Made by a program: the position numbers and the translations under genes
The notes under the pieces: model-generated
Database searches by the model: none
Told to the model about the DNA's origin: nothing
What the model saw: only the letters and a program-made list of their open reading frames with translations
Source: Aquila chrysaetos chrysaetos
Lineage: Eukaryota > Chordata > Aves > Accipitriformes > Accipitridae
DNA: 64,000 nucleotides
Assembly: GCF_900496995.4 (NCBI RefSeq)
Contig: NC_044009.1
Location: 39,517,505-39,581,504 of the forward strand
Direction: 5' to 3'
Part shown: piece by piece, positions 25,301-37,773 of the stretch
Numbering within the stretch: position 1 is the stretch's first letter
Layout of the letters: each line of letters begins with the position of its first letter

Positions 25301-28300
25301 TGGAAGTGCTTGCCTAAAACGAGCAGAAGGCATGACTGATGTAGTGATACAAATTTGTAATTACAAAACATGCATCACCCAAGCCTGAGCACCTCTGGTC
25401 ACTTCGCAGGCAGAATTCAGCAAGGGTCTGGAAGTGACCCAGTCGTGCTGCTCGGTGCCGACCAGTGATGAGCCCTGCTCAGCCGTGCATTCGCCGCTGC
25501 TGGATCTGCGGAGGGGATCGGTCTGTTTGTTTGTGTGCTCTGAGCTGCCCAAAGCTACACTGCTGGGATCACACCCATTGCAAAGGATCAAAGCCATTGC
25601 AAAGTGCAGCTGGGATGTCCTTTTAACATGTGGCTGGAGGAGATGACATTGCGCTCACCGTGTTGTACAACATGCTAGCGTGCATGTTGAGGAAGTAGAT
25701 CTGTGCTAAATAGTTTCTTCAGGCTTACGTATTTGTGGGTTTAAACCATAATCTCCTGGAGATTATTTGAAGGAGGGTGTTGCAGGCAAGGGTGGATGAG
25801 GGGGATCCCTACGCTTGTTAAACTGTGTCATGGTGTCGGAGGAAATGCAGGAATCGTGGGTCGGGAAGGGGAAGAGGCAAAAGGAATGTTCTGGTAGGTT
25901 AAACAGGAGGGAGCCTGGGCTACTTGTATCATGCAGTCCAAGGAACATTTACATCATATACTCATTATAGCTGATGTGGAAAGTGGTTTAACTCCTTGGG
26001 AAGCAAGAGACTGAAACCAAGTAATCCCCCAAGGTGGATGACCTAACCACAAAGCACTCATTGGGCTCTCCTTGGACAGATTATTTTCAGCAGTGTGGAA
26101 CAGTGTCCCCTCTGCCTACTTCTCAAGTCTTATTTTGCCTTCGGTTTTCTTTTAATGTTGGCTTCCTAGAAAAGAAAAAAAAACCCAAAGCAATTTTATT
26201 GCTACTAAAATAGGTTAAGGAGAGCAAAAAGACTGCTAGATTTTTTCATTATGATCCAAAGAAATCTTTCCGTAGACTGTGGCACAGAAGTATTATCACC
26301 TCATGTGTCTTTTACAATTTTCCATCTTTACAGTGGTATTTGTTAGCACTTTGTAACTTCCTTTAAGTTAGTCTCTATCCAGGCTATCAAAGAGCATGCA
26401 ATATAAATTTCCTGTTGCACAAATAGGTTCCCTGAAAAGCAATGTGTAAAATACAGATCATGTTGTAGCTGTTTTATTTGCTGTCGTTTAATGTGTGCAT
26501 CCATCATGCCGTCATAAACTCATCAAGCGTTTTGTAACTTAGCTCTTAAAAGTTCTTCCACCCTGCAGTTGGTGGATGGGTTCACAGGCTGTCAGCTATG
26601 AAACAGTGATTCCCTAGTTTAGAAATTAGTCTGTTCTGTTCGATGTCCCTATAAATAATATAAGGAAAATCACAAATTCAGAGGTTTTTCCCTGCCCCTT
26701 TTGTAATGATAATAAATAATATTGTGGGCCAAAGAGCAGAGAACATCCTAGGTAAGCTTCTGCGTGTCAAATGTGAACTTTGTGTACCTCTTGGCAGGCA
26801 GTCACTCACACGAGCACTGGCAGCAAGTCAGTGAGCATATGTGCTTGAGTAACTCCTGCCCAGTGGGGATAACGCTTGACATTCTCTCTGAAAGAGAACT
26901 TTTTTTCAGGAATTCGGCAAACCACGTAGACTTTGAGGACATGACTGCTTCTCCTGGAATTAACAGGCTGAGTTGCATTGCAGGCTAGGATTCTTTGGTT
27001 CAGCTGACGTTACGTCCGCTGTTCATAATACTTGCTGGACTTTTCAGTGCCAAGGGCGTGCTGGTAGGAAAACTAGCTGCTAGCTGGAGGGCTTGATTAA
27101 TGGGAGCCTAACCAAGGGGAAGGGAAACTGGCCCAAGATGGCTGTCATCTATTAATAAAACCAGAATGAAGTTTCCACACTGTGGCAACTATGAATTATT
27201 TAGTTACCACAGATAGACAGCATTCCATTTGAGCCAACAGAATTTGGCTAGAACCTGCCATTAGAGATCTGGCTTTGCTTAAAGCCCAGTGTAAGGCATA
27301 GGCAGCAGGTGCCTGAGACATTTTCTTTTGCCCAGTGTGCTTTGGCCCTTAGCAGCGTGCTGGTTCCTCAGAAGGACTTGAACCACCTTCCGCTAAGAAG
27401 CATGATTTTTATTTGTGCCAAGTTTGCCACTCAAGGAAATAGTGGCAAACAGACAGCTGACCGTAGATCCAAGGTTTCTACTATGTTCTGTCCCTAGTTG
27501 AGGGGAAAAGGCCCTGAAAGGTGCGCTTAATTTGTGCCAAGTGGCATCCATTCCTAGAGAATCCTCCTTGAGCTAAGTATAGCTCCTTCACAGCATCCCC
27601 TCCATCCTCCTACACAGCTCCAGCCAGGAGCTAAGGGAGACCAGTGGACGAGGAGCCAGCTACAACAGCTCTACGCTGTTCAAGGCATAGCACTGGGATC
27701 CTTCTGGTATAGCAGGAGGAGTGGATAAGGGGTAGGCTGAGATGAAAAATGTAGTTCAAACCAAGACTAAAATTTGTATTTGATCAATAATGGAAAAAAC
27801 TGATCAGTCCAGCATTGCTGTTGCTCTGTGCTATCTGTTGGCCAAGCAATGGTACTGTAGGCTGGATGAGTATATTATTTTCAGGCAGTTCTCAGCTTGT
27901 GCTTACCCTGCATCATTTTGGAAAAATATCGTTTTAACCACTTGCCATAGAAATCACCTATATAACACAGGAGATCTCAGTGGTTTATGGTTTTGGTGAG
28001 AATGACATAAAGAAGAGGAGAGAATATTTGAGCAGCCTGACATCTTGTCCAATATGGTCATTCTTAGGTTGACCCAATACCTTCGTCCAGAGTGGCGGTG
28101 GATGCATCTGCAGCCTCTGGAGAGCAGAGCCTGCTGGCTTCCCTGGAGCAGGGCCTGGCTGAGCTCTGTGTGGGCTGGCAGAAAACTCCCATCCCTGCCC
28201 TGAGGAAGGGCAGAGGCAGAAGATGTGCAAAAGGTAGGATCAGAGGAGAATATGCAGCTGCAAGATGGGAGTTTGAAAATGAGACTGAGAGTCACTGTCT

Positions 28301-29539
28301 TGACTTTTTGGCCTCAGCTAAAATCACTATATTTTGAACTTTGAATCCCCTGCTGCTTTGGTTGTGCAGTTTGTTTGGTTTAGTTTGAGGGTTTGGTGGT
28401 GTTCAGAAGAATAACTGCACATTCACAATGATCATCTACAACAGCCAGTTAAGGATTATTGGCGTCAACATTATGGCACTCCTGGACTACTGAGATCCAA
28501 CCCCTGACTCAAATAATTTTACAATATAAAATTCAGTCCCTCTGGCTAAAGAATCTCCTTCACCTCAAGTAGTAATTATTCCCCTTCTACCCCATATGTA
28601 TAGGCACAGAAGAAATGTCATGATTATAACTTCCATGGATGCAGCCCAGGGGATCTGGTGGGCACAGCATGCCTCAGAGTTTTCAGTGTTTAACAAGAGA
28701 TGCATGCTAGCTTTTTTCATTCGTGTTGAATGTGTGTAGACATGTCAGGAAGAGGCTTAAACCGTTAGAGAAAACAAGTAGGGCATAATCTGAGAAGTTT
28801 GAAAACTACTGTTGAAACAGATTTATTATGTCATTGCTGAAGGTATTGTCTGCAGAAATCAAAGGTGTTTGTAGCTTCTCTGCCCTTTTGGCATCACTTT
28901 AGGTGATTCTTGTCTGGATGCTACTATTTTTAATCTAACTAGACATAGTCTCCCCTGGTATTCTCAGCTAGAGATGTTATTTGTCTTCCTGGGTTCAAAT
29001 GTTGTGGAGTGGCCATTAAGAAACACCTGGTGTTGGCATAGAGGCATCTATGTTTTAATGATAACAAAGTGATTTCTGCCCTTTATAGGGCGTAGGCCCC
29101 TGTCATTGTCACTGATAGACTAATGGGAGGTTATCAAGTGAAGAGGGCCAGGCTGACTGGTTTTGTCAGGTGTAATTTTCACTGAAATTACACAAGAGAT
29201 GCCATGTATTTTGCCAGAACTCTTTTTGAACCACGTCTTTAGTGGAAGTCTTTTACCAGAGGATCCTCAGGAATATATTCAGAATGAAATTTGCTTCCAC
29301 CTGCACTGTCCTTGTTGGATATTTTCTCCCTCAGCCCATCCTAAAGTTCAGAGGCTGAAGTTTTAATTCTGTTGTTAGAAAACTTTAGGTCAATAAATAC
29401 CATTTCATTTTCTTTCTGCTTTTGGATGGAGGTAGGATTGGAAGGGGGGTAGTTACATGACAGCTGCCCATGTATTTTGGGGGTTGTCCATCAACAGAGA
29501 TTACCCATTGTGGGACCTCTCCTTCCAAAAAGGATGACG
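22392..29539. other. Intergenic DNA, no gene recognised
   Basis: Mostly unique sequence with T-rich tracts near 23,620-23,646 and 24,500-24,518. A small CpG-enriched spot lies near 25,440-25,525 (about ten CpGs in 90 bp). An 11-bp direct repeat, CCATTGCAAAG, occurs twice within 25,576-25,602. A moderately GC-rich stretch lies at about 28,090-28,240. No coding exon, tRNA or snRNA is recognisable. Confidence 0.55.
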
Positions 29540-29700
29540 AGAAACGGAAGGGTCCAGCAGGAGCTACCAAGGTTATCAGAGACACAGGGCACAAGACCTA
29601 TGATGAGAGGTAGAGGGAGCTGGGCTTATGTAGTCAAGAGAAGAAAAGGCTTACGGGTAAGTGTGACTGGTGGCCAAATGAAAGCTGCAGGATCTGAGGT
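29540..29700 (+). mobile_element. Decayed CR1 LINE fragment (3' part of ORF2)
   Basis: The order of words matches the 3' part of bird CR1: AGGGTCCAGCAGGAG, then ATCAGAG, then CCTATGATGAGAGG, AGGGAGCTGGGCTT, and AGAGAAGAAAAGGCTTACGGG. These correspond to the CR1 stretch encoding the C-terminal end of the reverse transcriptase ORF. The copy has no open frame and lacks a recognisable CR1 3' terminus, so it is a truncated, old insertion. Edges are approximate. Confidence 0.8.
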
Positions 29701-32182
29701 TGGATGCCACTGAGGACGGTTATGTCAGGCTAAGACTAATTGCCATGTAATACTGCTAATATGTTTGTAAAAAAAATTGGATCACGTATAAAAGCAATCC
29801 TGTAAGATTTTTGTAAACCTATGTTGTGGGTGAATACCTCCTTTCAGTTCTGCAGTGTATTTTCATATACTTCTTTATGGGGATTTTCATCAGCAGACCC
29901 ACTCTCTAGTTTTGTCAAATTCTATTGAGTTTTTTTTTTTCTGGTCCACTGACTTTTCCTGCCCACAAAATGCTGGCTTTCACTATTCACTCATTACTCA
30001 TTCACTAATAAATTTAGCAAATCAGATTGATTTTATTATGGTGCATAGGAGTATTTTGCAATCAACCTTATGTGACATAGAAAAATGACTAAGTATTTCT
30101 ATTCTTTGTTTTCTGTCTCTGAGCCAACTTCTTATTGATTGGTATTCCTTGACTGCTTACTCTTCAAAAGCAGCTTTTTGCTAGGAGAATATCAATTTCC
30201 ATTAAAACAATGATATTCATTTTCTGATCACTGTTTTGTTTACTGACTGGAGGAATTACAGAAGAGTAGAAAAATACACTTTCTGTAGAAAAGCCTTGTT
30301 GTGTAACCCCAGCTATGAGCTCCATGTTTTTGAGATTTTTAGGTGATTAAAACATGACTGCACTATTTGTGGTGGAATAATGCTGACTTGTGTCCAGTGA
30401 GAATCTCAGTTTTTATTGGCAATGACCATAAATGGGTAGGAGTTATCTAAGAGGTGAGGCAGGGGCGTCAGAGCGGACAAGTGGATCTGGTACATAGTAA
30501 GATAGGATATATGCATTTTTTTCAGAAAGTTTTCTTCTGTGGATATAGAGTTAACATGATGTGTTTCTTATTGATGCTCTGGGAACAGCATCTTCACATT
30601 GGGAAAATAAAATTTTCTGCTAACAGCTTCCCACAACTAATTAATTATTCAGTATTTGAGAACTCTGAGATTTTGTAAGCAAAAGTGATAGGGTAGGAGT
30701 GAAGAGAAGTCACAACATGTGGTGCCACAACTCATGTAAACTCAGGCATGAGAAGAATGATTTACTTGAAAAGAATGCAATATCCGTTCTTTTATTTATG
30801 TTTTGCACATTTATTGTAGGTCTGTAGGACATAAATCACCTGTAACATTTATTTTCCATTAAAATATAGAAATTACAACAACATTTTCACTTGTGAGTGT
30901 GTATGTTAGAAGCAAGTCATGAATTTTAATCACGGACTAGAAACTCAGTTGACATAAATTGCAACAGCTCCTCTGAAGTCAGTGCAGTTATATGAATTTA
31001 TCCCACCGTAAGTTTTGGACCAGTATATTTTAAATAGATCCCAAACTGGTAGTCAGTTTGACTGTCCTGAAAGCTAAGCTAATCTAAACATAGAAGTCTA
31101 CTAGCAGACAAGGAACAATTAATGAATATTTTATACGTCTCTTCCTGTTTCTCGAATTTGGTCTAATTGTTACTACATCAGGTGACTGACTGGCAGGTTT
31201 ATATTCAATACAGCAACACTTCCAGTAGATGTCCTTTTTTCTTTTCAAAGCAGCAGAGCAGCGGCAGTCACACCAGCACAACAGGGGAGCACTTACCACA
31301 TCCTGGCCTTGGCTGCTACCCGGGTTTTCAGAGTGCCATACGTGCCAGCCCGGCATGGGCTGGAGACAGTGGCAATCGCCAGTACAGTCCCCCTAACCTT
31401 AAAGCATAATGGCTTTTTGTTCACCGTCAGCCTAAAGGTATCATGTTTGGTGACTGGCATTAACAAAGATAAATTTTATAGGAAAAGCGTTTTGCCCAGT
31501 TAAGTATTCACCACCAAGCTGGTTGCTGCCCTGCAAATTTGAAAGTATCTTCATTCCTATGTGAGGATGAGGGTATCTTCTATTTGGGGGTGTTTCTCTG
31601 ACTGCTGTCCAGCTTCTTTCATCTTTCTTGTATCACAGTGGACTATTAACATGGTGTAGTTTCATAGACAGACAGAATCCACTTTCTTTATGTTATTCTG
31701 AGTCACCTTAACAAGAAGGAGAATGGTTGCACTGGAAAAGGGTTGTTAGCTCGAGCGCTCGGTGACAGAAGGTTTTTGCTGCAGAACAGTGAGAGAGCTT
31801 GAGACTGTCTAAAACTATAATCTTTTAATGTGCTAAATCTCTGTTCCCTAAACTCACAGTCTTTTTATATTATGGTAAGCTTGTCATAACTTGCAGATGT
31901 AGGCTGGTAAATAGTGCATCTTATATTTAGTAAATAGGAAAAAAAAAAAAATTAAACCTTTCCTGTAGAATTTTTTCCACTACAGTACTTAAACTTACTG
32001 GAAAAATCCAAGATGGCATAAACTGTCAAGTGCCAAGACAGCTAATACAGTACAGCTTTTTCCCAGGGATGAACATTCAAGGACATTCTAGCCTTTCTGC
32101 TTAAATTCTGAAAAAAGATGCAAACAAAGTAAATATTAGGTTTGTGCTCATTTCTTTTCTTTGCACATCAGGTATCAAGGCT
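29701..32182. other. Intergenic DNA, no gene recognised
   Basis: AT-rich unique sequence with a T run near 29,930-29,940 and an A run near 31,939-31,951. Open frames are short and unremarkable. Confidence 0.55.
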
Positions 32183-32261
32183 CTTGCCAGTTTTTATTTT
32201 GGCAAGCCTGATGACCAGGTTTGCTTGCCAAGGCTGTAGAGAAACATCCTTTGTTGGCAAG
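32183..32261. repeat. Alternating CTTGCC / GGCAAG inverted repeats
   Basis: CTTGCCA (32,183-32,189) is mirrored by TGGCAAG (32,200-32,206), and CTTGCCAA (32,224-32,231) by TTGGCAAG (32,254-32,261). The same core appears four times in alternating orientation within 79 bp. TTGGC/GCCAA is also the half-site of NFI proteins. The right-hand part overlaps the start of a CR1 3' end. Whether it forms hairpins or binds NFI is inference. Confidence 0.7.
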
Positions 32262-32315
32262 ATGGACTAGATGACCTAATGCTCATAGTTGTTCCTTTCT
32301 ACAGCTTCTTTACTT
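32245..32315 (+). mobile_element. CR1 LINE 3' end fragment
   Basis: The phrase GATGGACTAGATGACCTAAT followed by a pyrimidine-rich TTGTTCCTTTCTACAGC matches the typical CR1 3'UTR end (GGACTAGATGACCT...CCCTTCCAACC...TTCTATG) in diverged form. Only the last 70 or so bases are recognisable. Edges are approximate. Confidence 0.7.
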
Positions 32316-33798
32316 CTGCTAAAGATTGCAGCACTGTAGTTTCGACTTACTGAAATCCTGTCATTGCTATTGTCTCTTGACTCCTGAAGTTAGATAGTTG
32401 CCCATTAAAAAATGTGTTGTATTTGAAAGATATGAGCATTTATCAAAGCTCTGTCACAGGGTTTCGGTGTCTGTGGGCCACATTTTCACAGGTACCTAAA
32501 TAACATAATAAACATCTAGTGAAACTTGTGAAGTGCCTGAGAAGCTAAGTGATGGTCTGCTCCTTGAACACAATCTCTTGGTAATGAATGTTTCTCTATT
32601 GAGCAAAAGGACTTGGAGGGACAGATTTCCACCTATTTTACTAGGTGAGAAAAATCTACTAGTCTCTCTCTTCTCTCTGCAGGAGTGCTATAAACGCACC
32701 AAACTGTGAAGTTAAGTGGGTTTTATACTTTGTAATGACAAATTGTCCATGTTACAGTCCTTTTTTTAAAAGCAGGAAATATGTAAGGCACTTCTTCAAG
32801 AAATTGGCTTTCTCCTCATTAAGCTAATCTTTTGCCCCAGAACACAGAGTATTCCACACGTTCACAATTGCTGAAACATGCTCTCACCATAAAGTCATTA
32901 ACGAAGGCAGCTAAGTAAGAGATACCATTAGAATCATTACCTAGTGACAAGATATAAAACTATTCTGACATCTCATCTTTTAGGCTGAATTCTGTTCTCA
33001 TCTGGTGTTTTGTTATCAAGATAAGGATTAAAATAATAAAGCCAGAGTTTAGCAAATTTGTTTCTGATCTTGAAGCCAAATGGTCCTACTGCATGATGGT
33101 GACTGCTGCAGCCTTCATGAGTAAGGCAATAGCAGAAGAGTGGCAGTAAATAAAAATGTGAAAAAATTCCTGTGGTTATTCTAAAAGACATGAAGTAGGT
33201 GAATGCAAAATTGCCCAGAGTAGAAGTGGATAACCACCATTTACCTTGGCTGTCACTGGGCCACAGTATCATATCCTAACCCACTATCTCTGCAGCAGCA
33301 TCACCTGGGAATCAGATCAGGCCAAGACCTGTGCTGCTATTATCTTTTCCTTCTCAACGCACCAAAATTTTCTTTTAAAAGTAGTTACAAATTAGATTTT
33401 CCTATGTACAAAACCAACAAAGTCATAAATATCTGCCTTTGTATCTGATCAGAGACCAAGACAGAGAGACTTTTAAGTAGCTGGCAGAGTAGAGAGAGCC
33501 CCTGTTTTGTGACTTTGCTTTCTGTTTTTTTTATTTATTTTGAGGACAAGGGAGATGTATTTAACAGGTTATAGTCTGCATTATTTTTTAAGCAATGTGT
33601 GCATGTGTTCGATGTGTTTATTTTCTTTTGCTTCAGCTTCAGTGATCGGCAAACACAAGTGCAAAGCTAAGCACAATTGTGTAGAGGCAGGTATGTTGTA
33701 ATGCTAGTAAACGGTTTGCCAAAGCCTCATTACTGCAAGGAAGCGGTAATGCCAATTTTCAGCTAGAAGCTCTTTTTTAAATAGCATTTCATTCTAGC
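32316..33798. other. Intergenic DNA, no gene recognised
   Basis: AT-rich unique sequence without recognisable coding exons, RNA genes or repeats beyond short T and A runs. Confidence 0.55.
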
Positions 33799-34156
33799 CG
33801 AAGCGAGCTTGATCTGCTGCAGGAACGTAACATCTGTGCGTAGCATTGTAGGGTGCATCTGCACCAGCATTTTGGTTTGGTTCAGGAGCACGCTTTTGAA
33901 CCGTCTCTCCCAACTCTGCCACCATCCCACGCTTTGGCATGTGTCACAGAGACGTCTCGCAACACACCAGCTCGTTTCCCGAAGGATGCGCGCTGAGAGG
34001 CAGGTGTGGCTCCCGTCACCGTAGCCGCTTGTCCAGTGCCACCCCCAGAGCCCCCACGTTCCTGCATACCACACGCTAGGCCAACAGCGTGACCATCCTG
34101 TAAAAGCCTCGCTCGGGAGGGCTGCAGCACAGCCATCACATTATTTCACACGCCGA
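33799..34156. promoter_or_regulatory. Small orphan CpG-dense patch
   Basis: I count 23 CpG dinucleotides in these 358 bp, against very few in the kilobases on either side. My rough observed/expected ratio is near 0.9. GC is moderate, not extreme. No recognised gene starts here. A CRE-like TGACGTCT lies just downstream at 34,222-34,229. It could be the promoter of an unannotated transcript, an unmethylated enhancer, or a GC-biased recombination spot. Confidence 0.5.
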
Positions 34157-34181
34157 ATTGAAAAAAAGCCAGCTCCTTGCT

Positions 34182-34226
34182 GTCATCATCATAGTAATAA
34201 TAACGATAATAATGACGACGATGACG
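34182..34226. repeat. Impure trinucleotide repeat (ATC/AAT/ACG mix)
   Basis: A run of triplets changes from TCATCATCAT through AATAATAA to GACGACGATGACG. It is a compound, interrupted microsatellite abutting the CpG-dense patch. Confidence 0.8.
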
Positions 34227-34510
34227 TCTCACAACAAGAAGGGCCGTGATGCAGTGTGGGCATGACCTGTTTAAGAAGAAGGGAGCCCTGATCGTTGTGG
34301 ACACAAGCCAGCCTGTGCCTCCAGGAGCTGGGAGTCACTGTCTGGCCACGTTTTATTTCACACTATGCACATCTAGCCTATGATTTAGGAGAGGAAAGAG
34401 TTTCCTTGAAACTTATGAAGTACAGGCTATCCATAAGGTTTTGCACCACAAAATGCCAGGGGTGTCCTGTTTTGGCCATTGGTGATAAAGGTGAATTTTG
34501 TTCAGGGTGA

Positions 34511-34547
34511 CTGTGTGTCTTAAAACACCATTGTTTTATACAAATCT
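34511..34547 (+). repeat. 37-bp motif, copy 1 of a local pair
   Basis: It matches copy 2 at 36,918-36,954 in 34 of 37 positions, without gaps. The core is TCTTAAAACACC then TTGTTTTATACAAA; TAAAACA and TTGTTTTA inside it form an imperfect inverted repeat. Similarity stops at both ends, so this is not a large segmental duplication. Confidence 0.85.
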
Positions 34548-36917
34548 GAAAATTAAAGCAAAGGTGACAAAAGCAGCATCTGTGTGTCTTGGGGTTGGGT
34601 CTTGGAGAATATTTGCATGGCCGGAGAATTATTTGTAGAGTTTGTGCGTTTGCAGTCCTGTAGGCACAGCATTTGATCAGAGATTGGGGACTAATCGCAA
34701 GCAAATATAAATTAGTCAATCTTAAACACATAGACAAGAAAATAATGAGAGAATGAGTGTATTCAGGCATTAAAAGAAGAAAAGGGCAGAGAAAGATTAA
34801 AACCAACATAAAAGAAGGACAGTCAATGGAATAAGGACATATCAACCAATATAGAACCAGGGATTTCATCTTTCTAACTTTTGACTCATTTTTCTTCCTT
34901 GGTTTCCTGTGTTTCTTTTATCTCCATTTTGATCCCAGAAATACTGTGGTAGCGTAGAAATCCACTTGCGTGCAAGAGCTTGCATGTCTGAAGCTAAGAT
35001 TACAAGTACTTTGGGGCTAACACTATGTCTGTTTATTAGCCTAGACAGAACCAAGCTCAATGAATAAATAACAATAGTTTAGCCTAAGGAAATTGATTTG
35101 GAAATAATTATTCAATGAAGGAAAGTGCCAATATTTCAGTGCAACATTTGCATGAAATATTATTTGCAGAGTATTATTCAAACATACATTGAGGTACTGA
35201 TTAAGGAAAACATTTATCCGTAATAAGTATTTGATAAAAATATTGCCCAGATTTGCAATGAATAATTCAGTCTGCATTAGTAACATGTGCGTGACTGTGC
35301 ATATTATTCATATCTTTATAAATGCTATGGTAAATTGCTACAGGTTAATAGGCACTTACATCCTTTTCTGTGTAGAATGCTATTAGGTCCAATTTTTCAG
35401 AGGAGCTGAGCCACCCAGAAGTTTAAATATGATAATGAGTTGCAGATACCAAGTGTGTGTGTAAATCAGGCCATGGCAACGTCAGTCACAGGGAGGCTGT
35501 TTGGGACTGGCACGGGAGGATAACGCAGCAGCCTGAACTAGGGGCATATTCTGTAGGGCTCTGTGGAATTACCTGTGTATTCGTTTCACCCTAAATATTC
35601 TTTTCTCCTGAATACAAAAGACATATTTAGAACAGATACAATTAAGTGTTTAAAAGCTGATTAGAAACTGAATGGGTTGCTGACAGAAATACCAAAATAT
35701 GGATAAGACTGATTACTGGACACTGTGATGAAAGATGACAAAACCTTGTGGAAAAACAAGACACAATAATCTAGAAAGCTCACTGCAGAAAGATCTCCCT
35801 ACCACGTTTCTACTTCTGTTTCATTATAGTTGACATTTAGGCAGGCAGTGGGAGTCGAGCAATATACATAGCTGTGAATCTGGCATCCCGTTGTTAGGCT
35901 CTGGACAGGCATTGCAAAAACCCATGCTCCAAGCCACAGAAATGTGTATGAGATGTATATGAGAACAGAGAAAAATAGAATGTGAAACAGTAATAACATT
36001 TTCTTTAGATTTAGTTTTTTTGCACTGATCCAAAAAGCTCGTTCCTCTTAACACAAACTAGAGTTGTTTGAGTCCATAAAATGTGAGGTTTCTGAGAGGA
36101 TTTAAAGTTAAGCTGGTTCAATTATTCACTCTGTGACTTCAAAGAGCTCTCTAGACTGCGTCAACCCATACGTCTTGTTAAAAGTTTGCATATGTTGTGA
36201 AGCAGTTTTGATAACACAGCAGTAATACTGCCATAACCAACAGATACTAATAACAGGTCATTAAGAAAGCATTGTATCTATTTTTATCACTCTGTTTATC
36301 TCTCCACACATCCTAACGGACCATTATTTCTGTATATTGAACTAGCCAGTGACCCTAGAACAGGGATGTATGCACGACTAGATTGTGCTAATGAAACAGT
36401 AGTTATTTTATCAGGAAGCCATTCCTTGAAGTCTGCTGAAGAAAAGCAGGGGATTATAGCGCAGGCCACCAAGAGCACAAGAACATGACAAGAGCAGGGC
36501 CTTGAAGGTACAGGCACAGGACGTTACCAGAAGCCTTGAGCACAAATTGCAAGTAGTAAATTACTGATCTCAGGAGAAATGCAATCTTGAGAGCTGGGTA
36601 GAACCAGTTTTAGGGCCTAACTGGGACATGCGTTGGGTTGTGTAACAGCTTATTGCAGCTGGCTCGCAGCACAGGTGGAGACATCTTTAGATGGTACGCA
36701 AGATTGCAACAAAACCAACTGGTTGCACAGGAATCTTATTTCAGAATTGGGTATGCGATATCCTATATTGATACATATGTAAAATTATTTCATCATCATA
36801 TTTGCTCTAGTGTTGTATTGCCTGTGTTTGGTTTGAGGCTTTAGTTGTAATTTGGGTGCAACATGCAGAAAGCTATACGTTTTGGTTTTCTTGGAAGAGA
36901 AACATCAACACTAACTG

Positions 36918-36954
36918 CTGTGTTTCTTAAAACACCGTTGTTTTATACAAAGCT
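36918..36954 (+). repeat. 37-bp motif, copy 2 of a local pair
   Basis: Same orientation as copy 1 at 34,511-34,547. The three differences are T for G, G for A and G for T. The flanks are unrelated. Confidence 0.85.
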
Positions 36955-37743
36955 TGCAGACCTTCATCATCCTAGATGATGCCATTCCATATGTGCAATT
37001 CTAGTGTAATCTGGCATTGTAAATCTCTGGAAAAGAGTTCAGGAAGCAGATATGTTTAGACATAAAATATGGGCTTAGAGCCTATACTGTCTTTGCAGGA
37101 ACAAGATTATGATCTTGTGACTGATCTTTAAGCTTAAGAAAACTGATGTGCCTTTTCTGCCTGCTTTTATTTTGTGCTGACGTAGGCTGGTAGAGCAAAT
37201 AAATAAATAATGTTTACACAAAGCCGTACTAGAATCATGTAGGGTTTTTAACATGGTCACACCTGAACAGCTTGACAATGTCGAGTATGTAAATGAAAGA
37301 TGTTCCTGGTGCATAAAAAGATGCTGCATGCTGTAAGTGACAAAGCTGAAATACTGACTCACAAATTAGCCGTGCCATCCGGTGAGCTTGTTAAACAGCA
37401 TCCCTCTAGAAGACAGTGGTAGATGTGAATGATCAGCCATGAATCCACTCAGTGGATATCCTGTGAGAATAGATTTTTGAGCCCACAGTTTTTATCTGCA
37501 AACAGTTCTGAAAAACAGTATCTGTGAAATGATTCCTTAGTGCAGACATTTGGTACAGGGCTGGTGTTACAGCTCCAGGATCCCCTTTTCCTGACAGGAA
37601 GAATAAAAGATTTGATTAGGAAATAATGTGAGCAGGATTCTGATCCACCATGTGTTGACAGTGCATGTCAGCTGGGGGTCACGGGCAGCCAACCTCCCTT
37701 GGGTTCACACAGGACCCTGAAAATAAGGCAAATCCACTTTCCA

Positions 37744-37773
37744 CCTCCTCCTCCTCCTCCTCCTCCTCCTCCT
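37744..37773. repeat. (CCT)10 microsatellite
   Basis: Ten uninterrupted CCT units, followed by CTGCGAC. The strand asymmetry (all pyrimidine on +) gives triplex-forming potential. Confidence 0.95.

Noticed and set aside
34378..34869. Minus-strand 163-codon frame rich in hydrophobic residues
   Set aside because: There is no recognisable domain or gene context, and an AT-rich antisense frame of this length can arise by chance.
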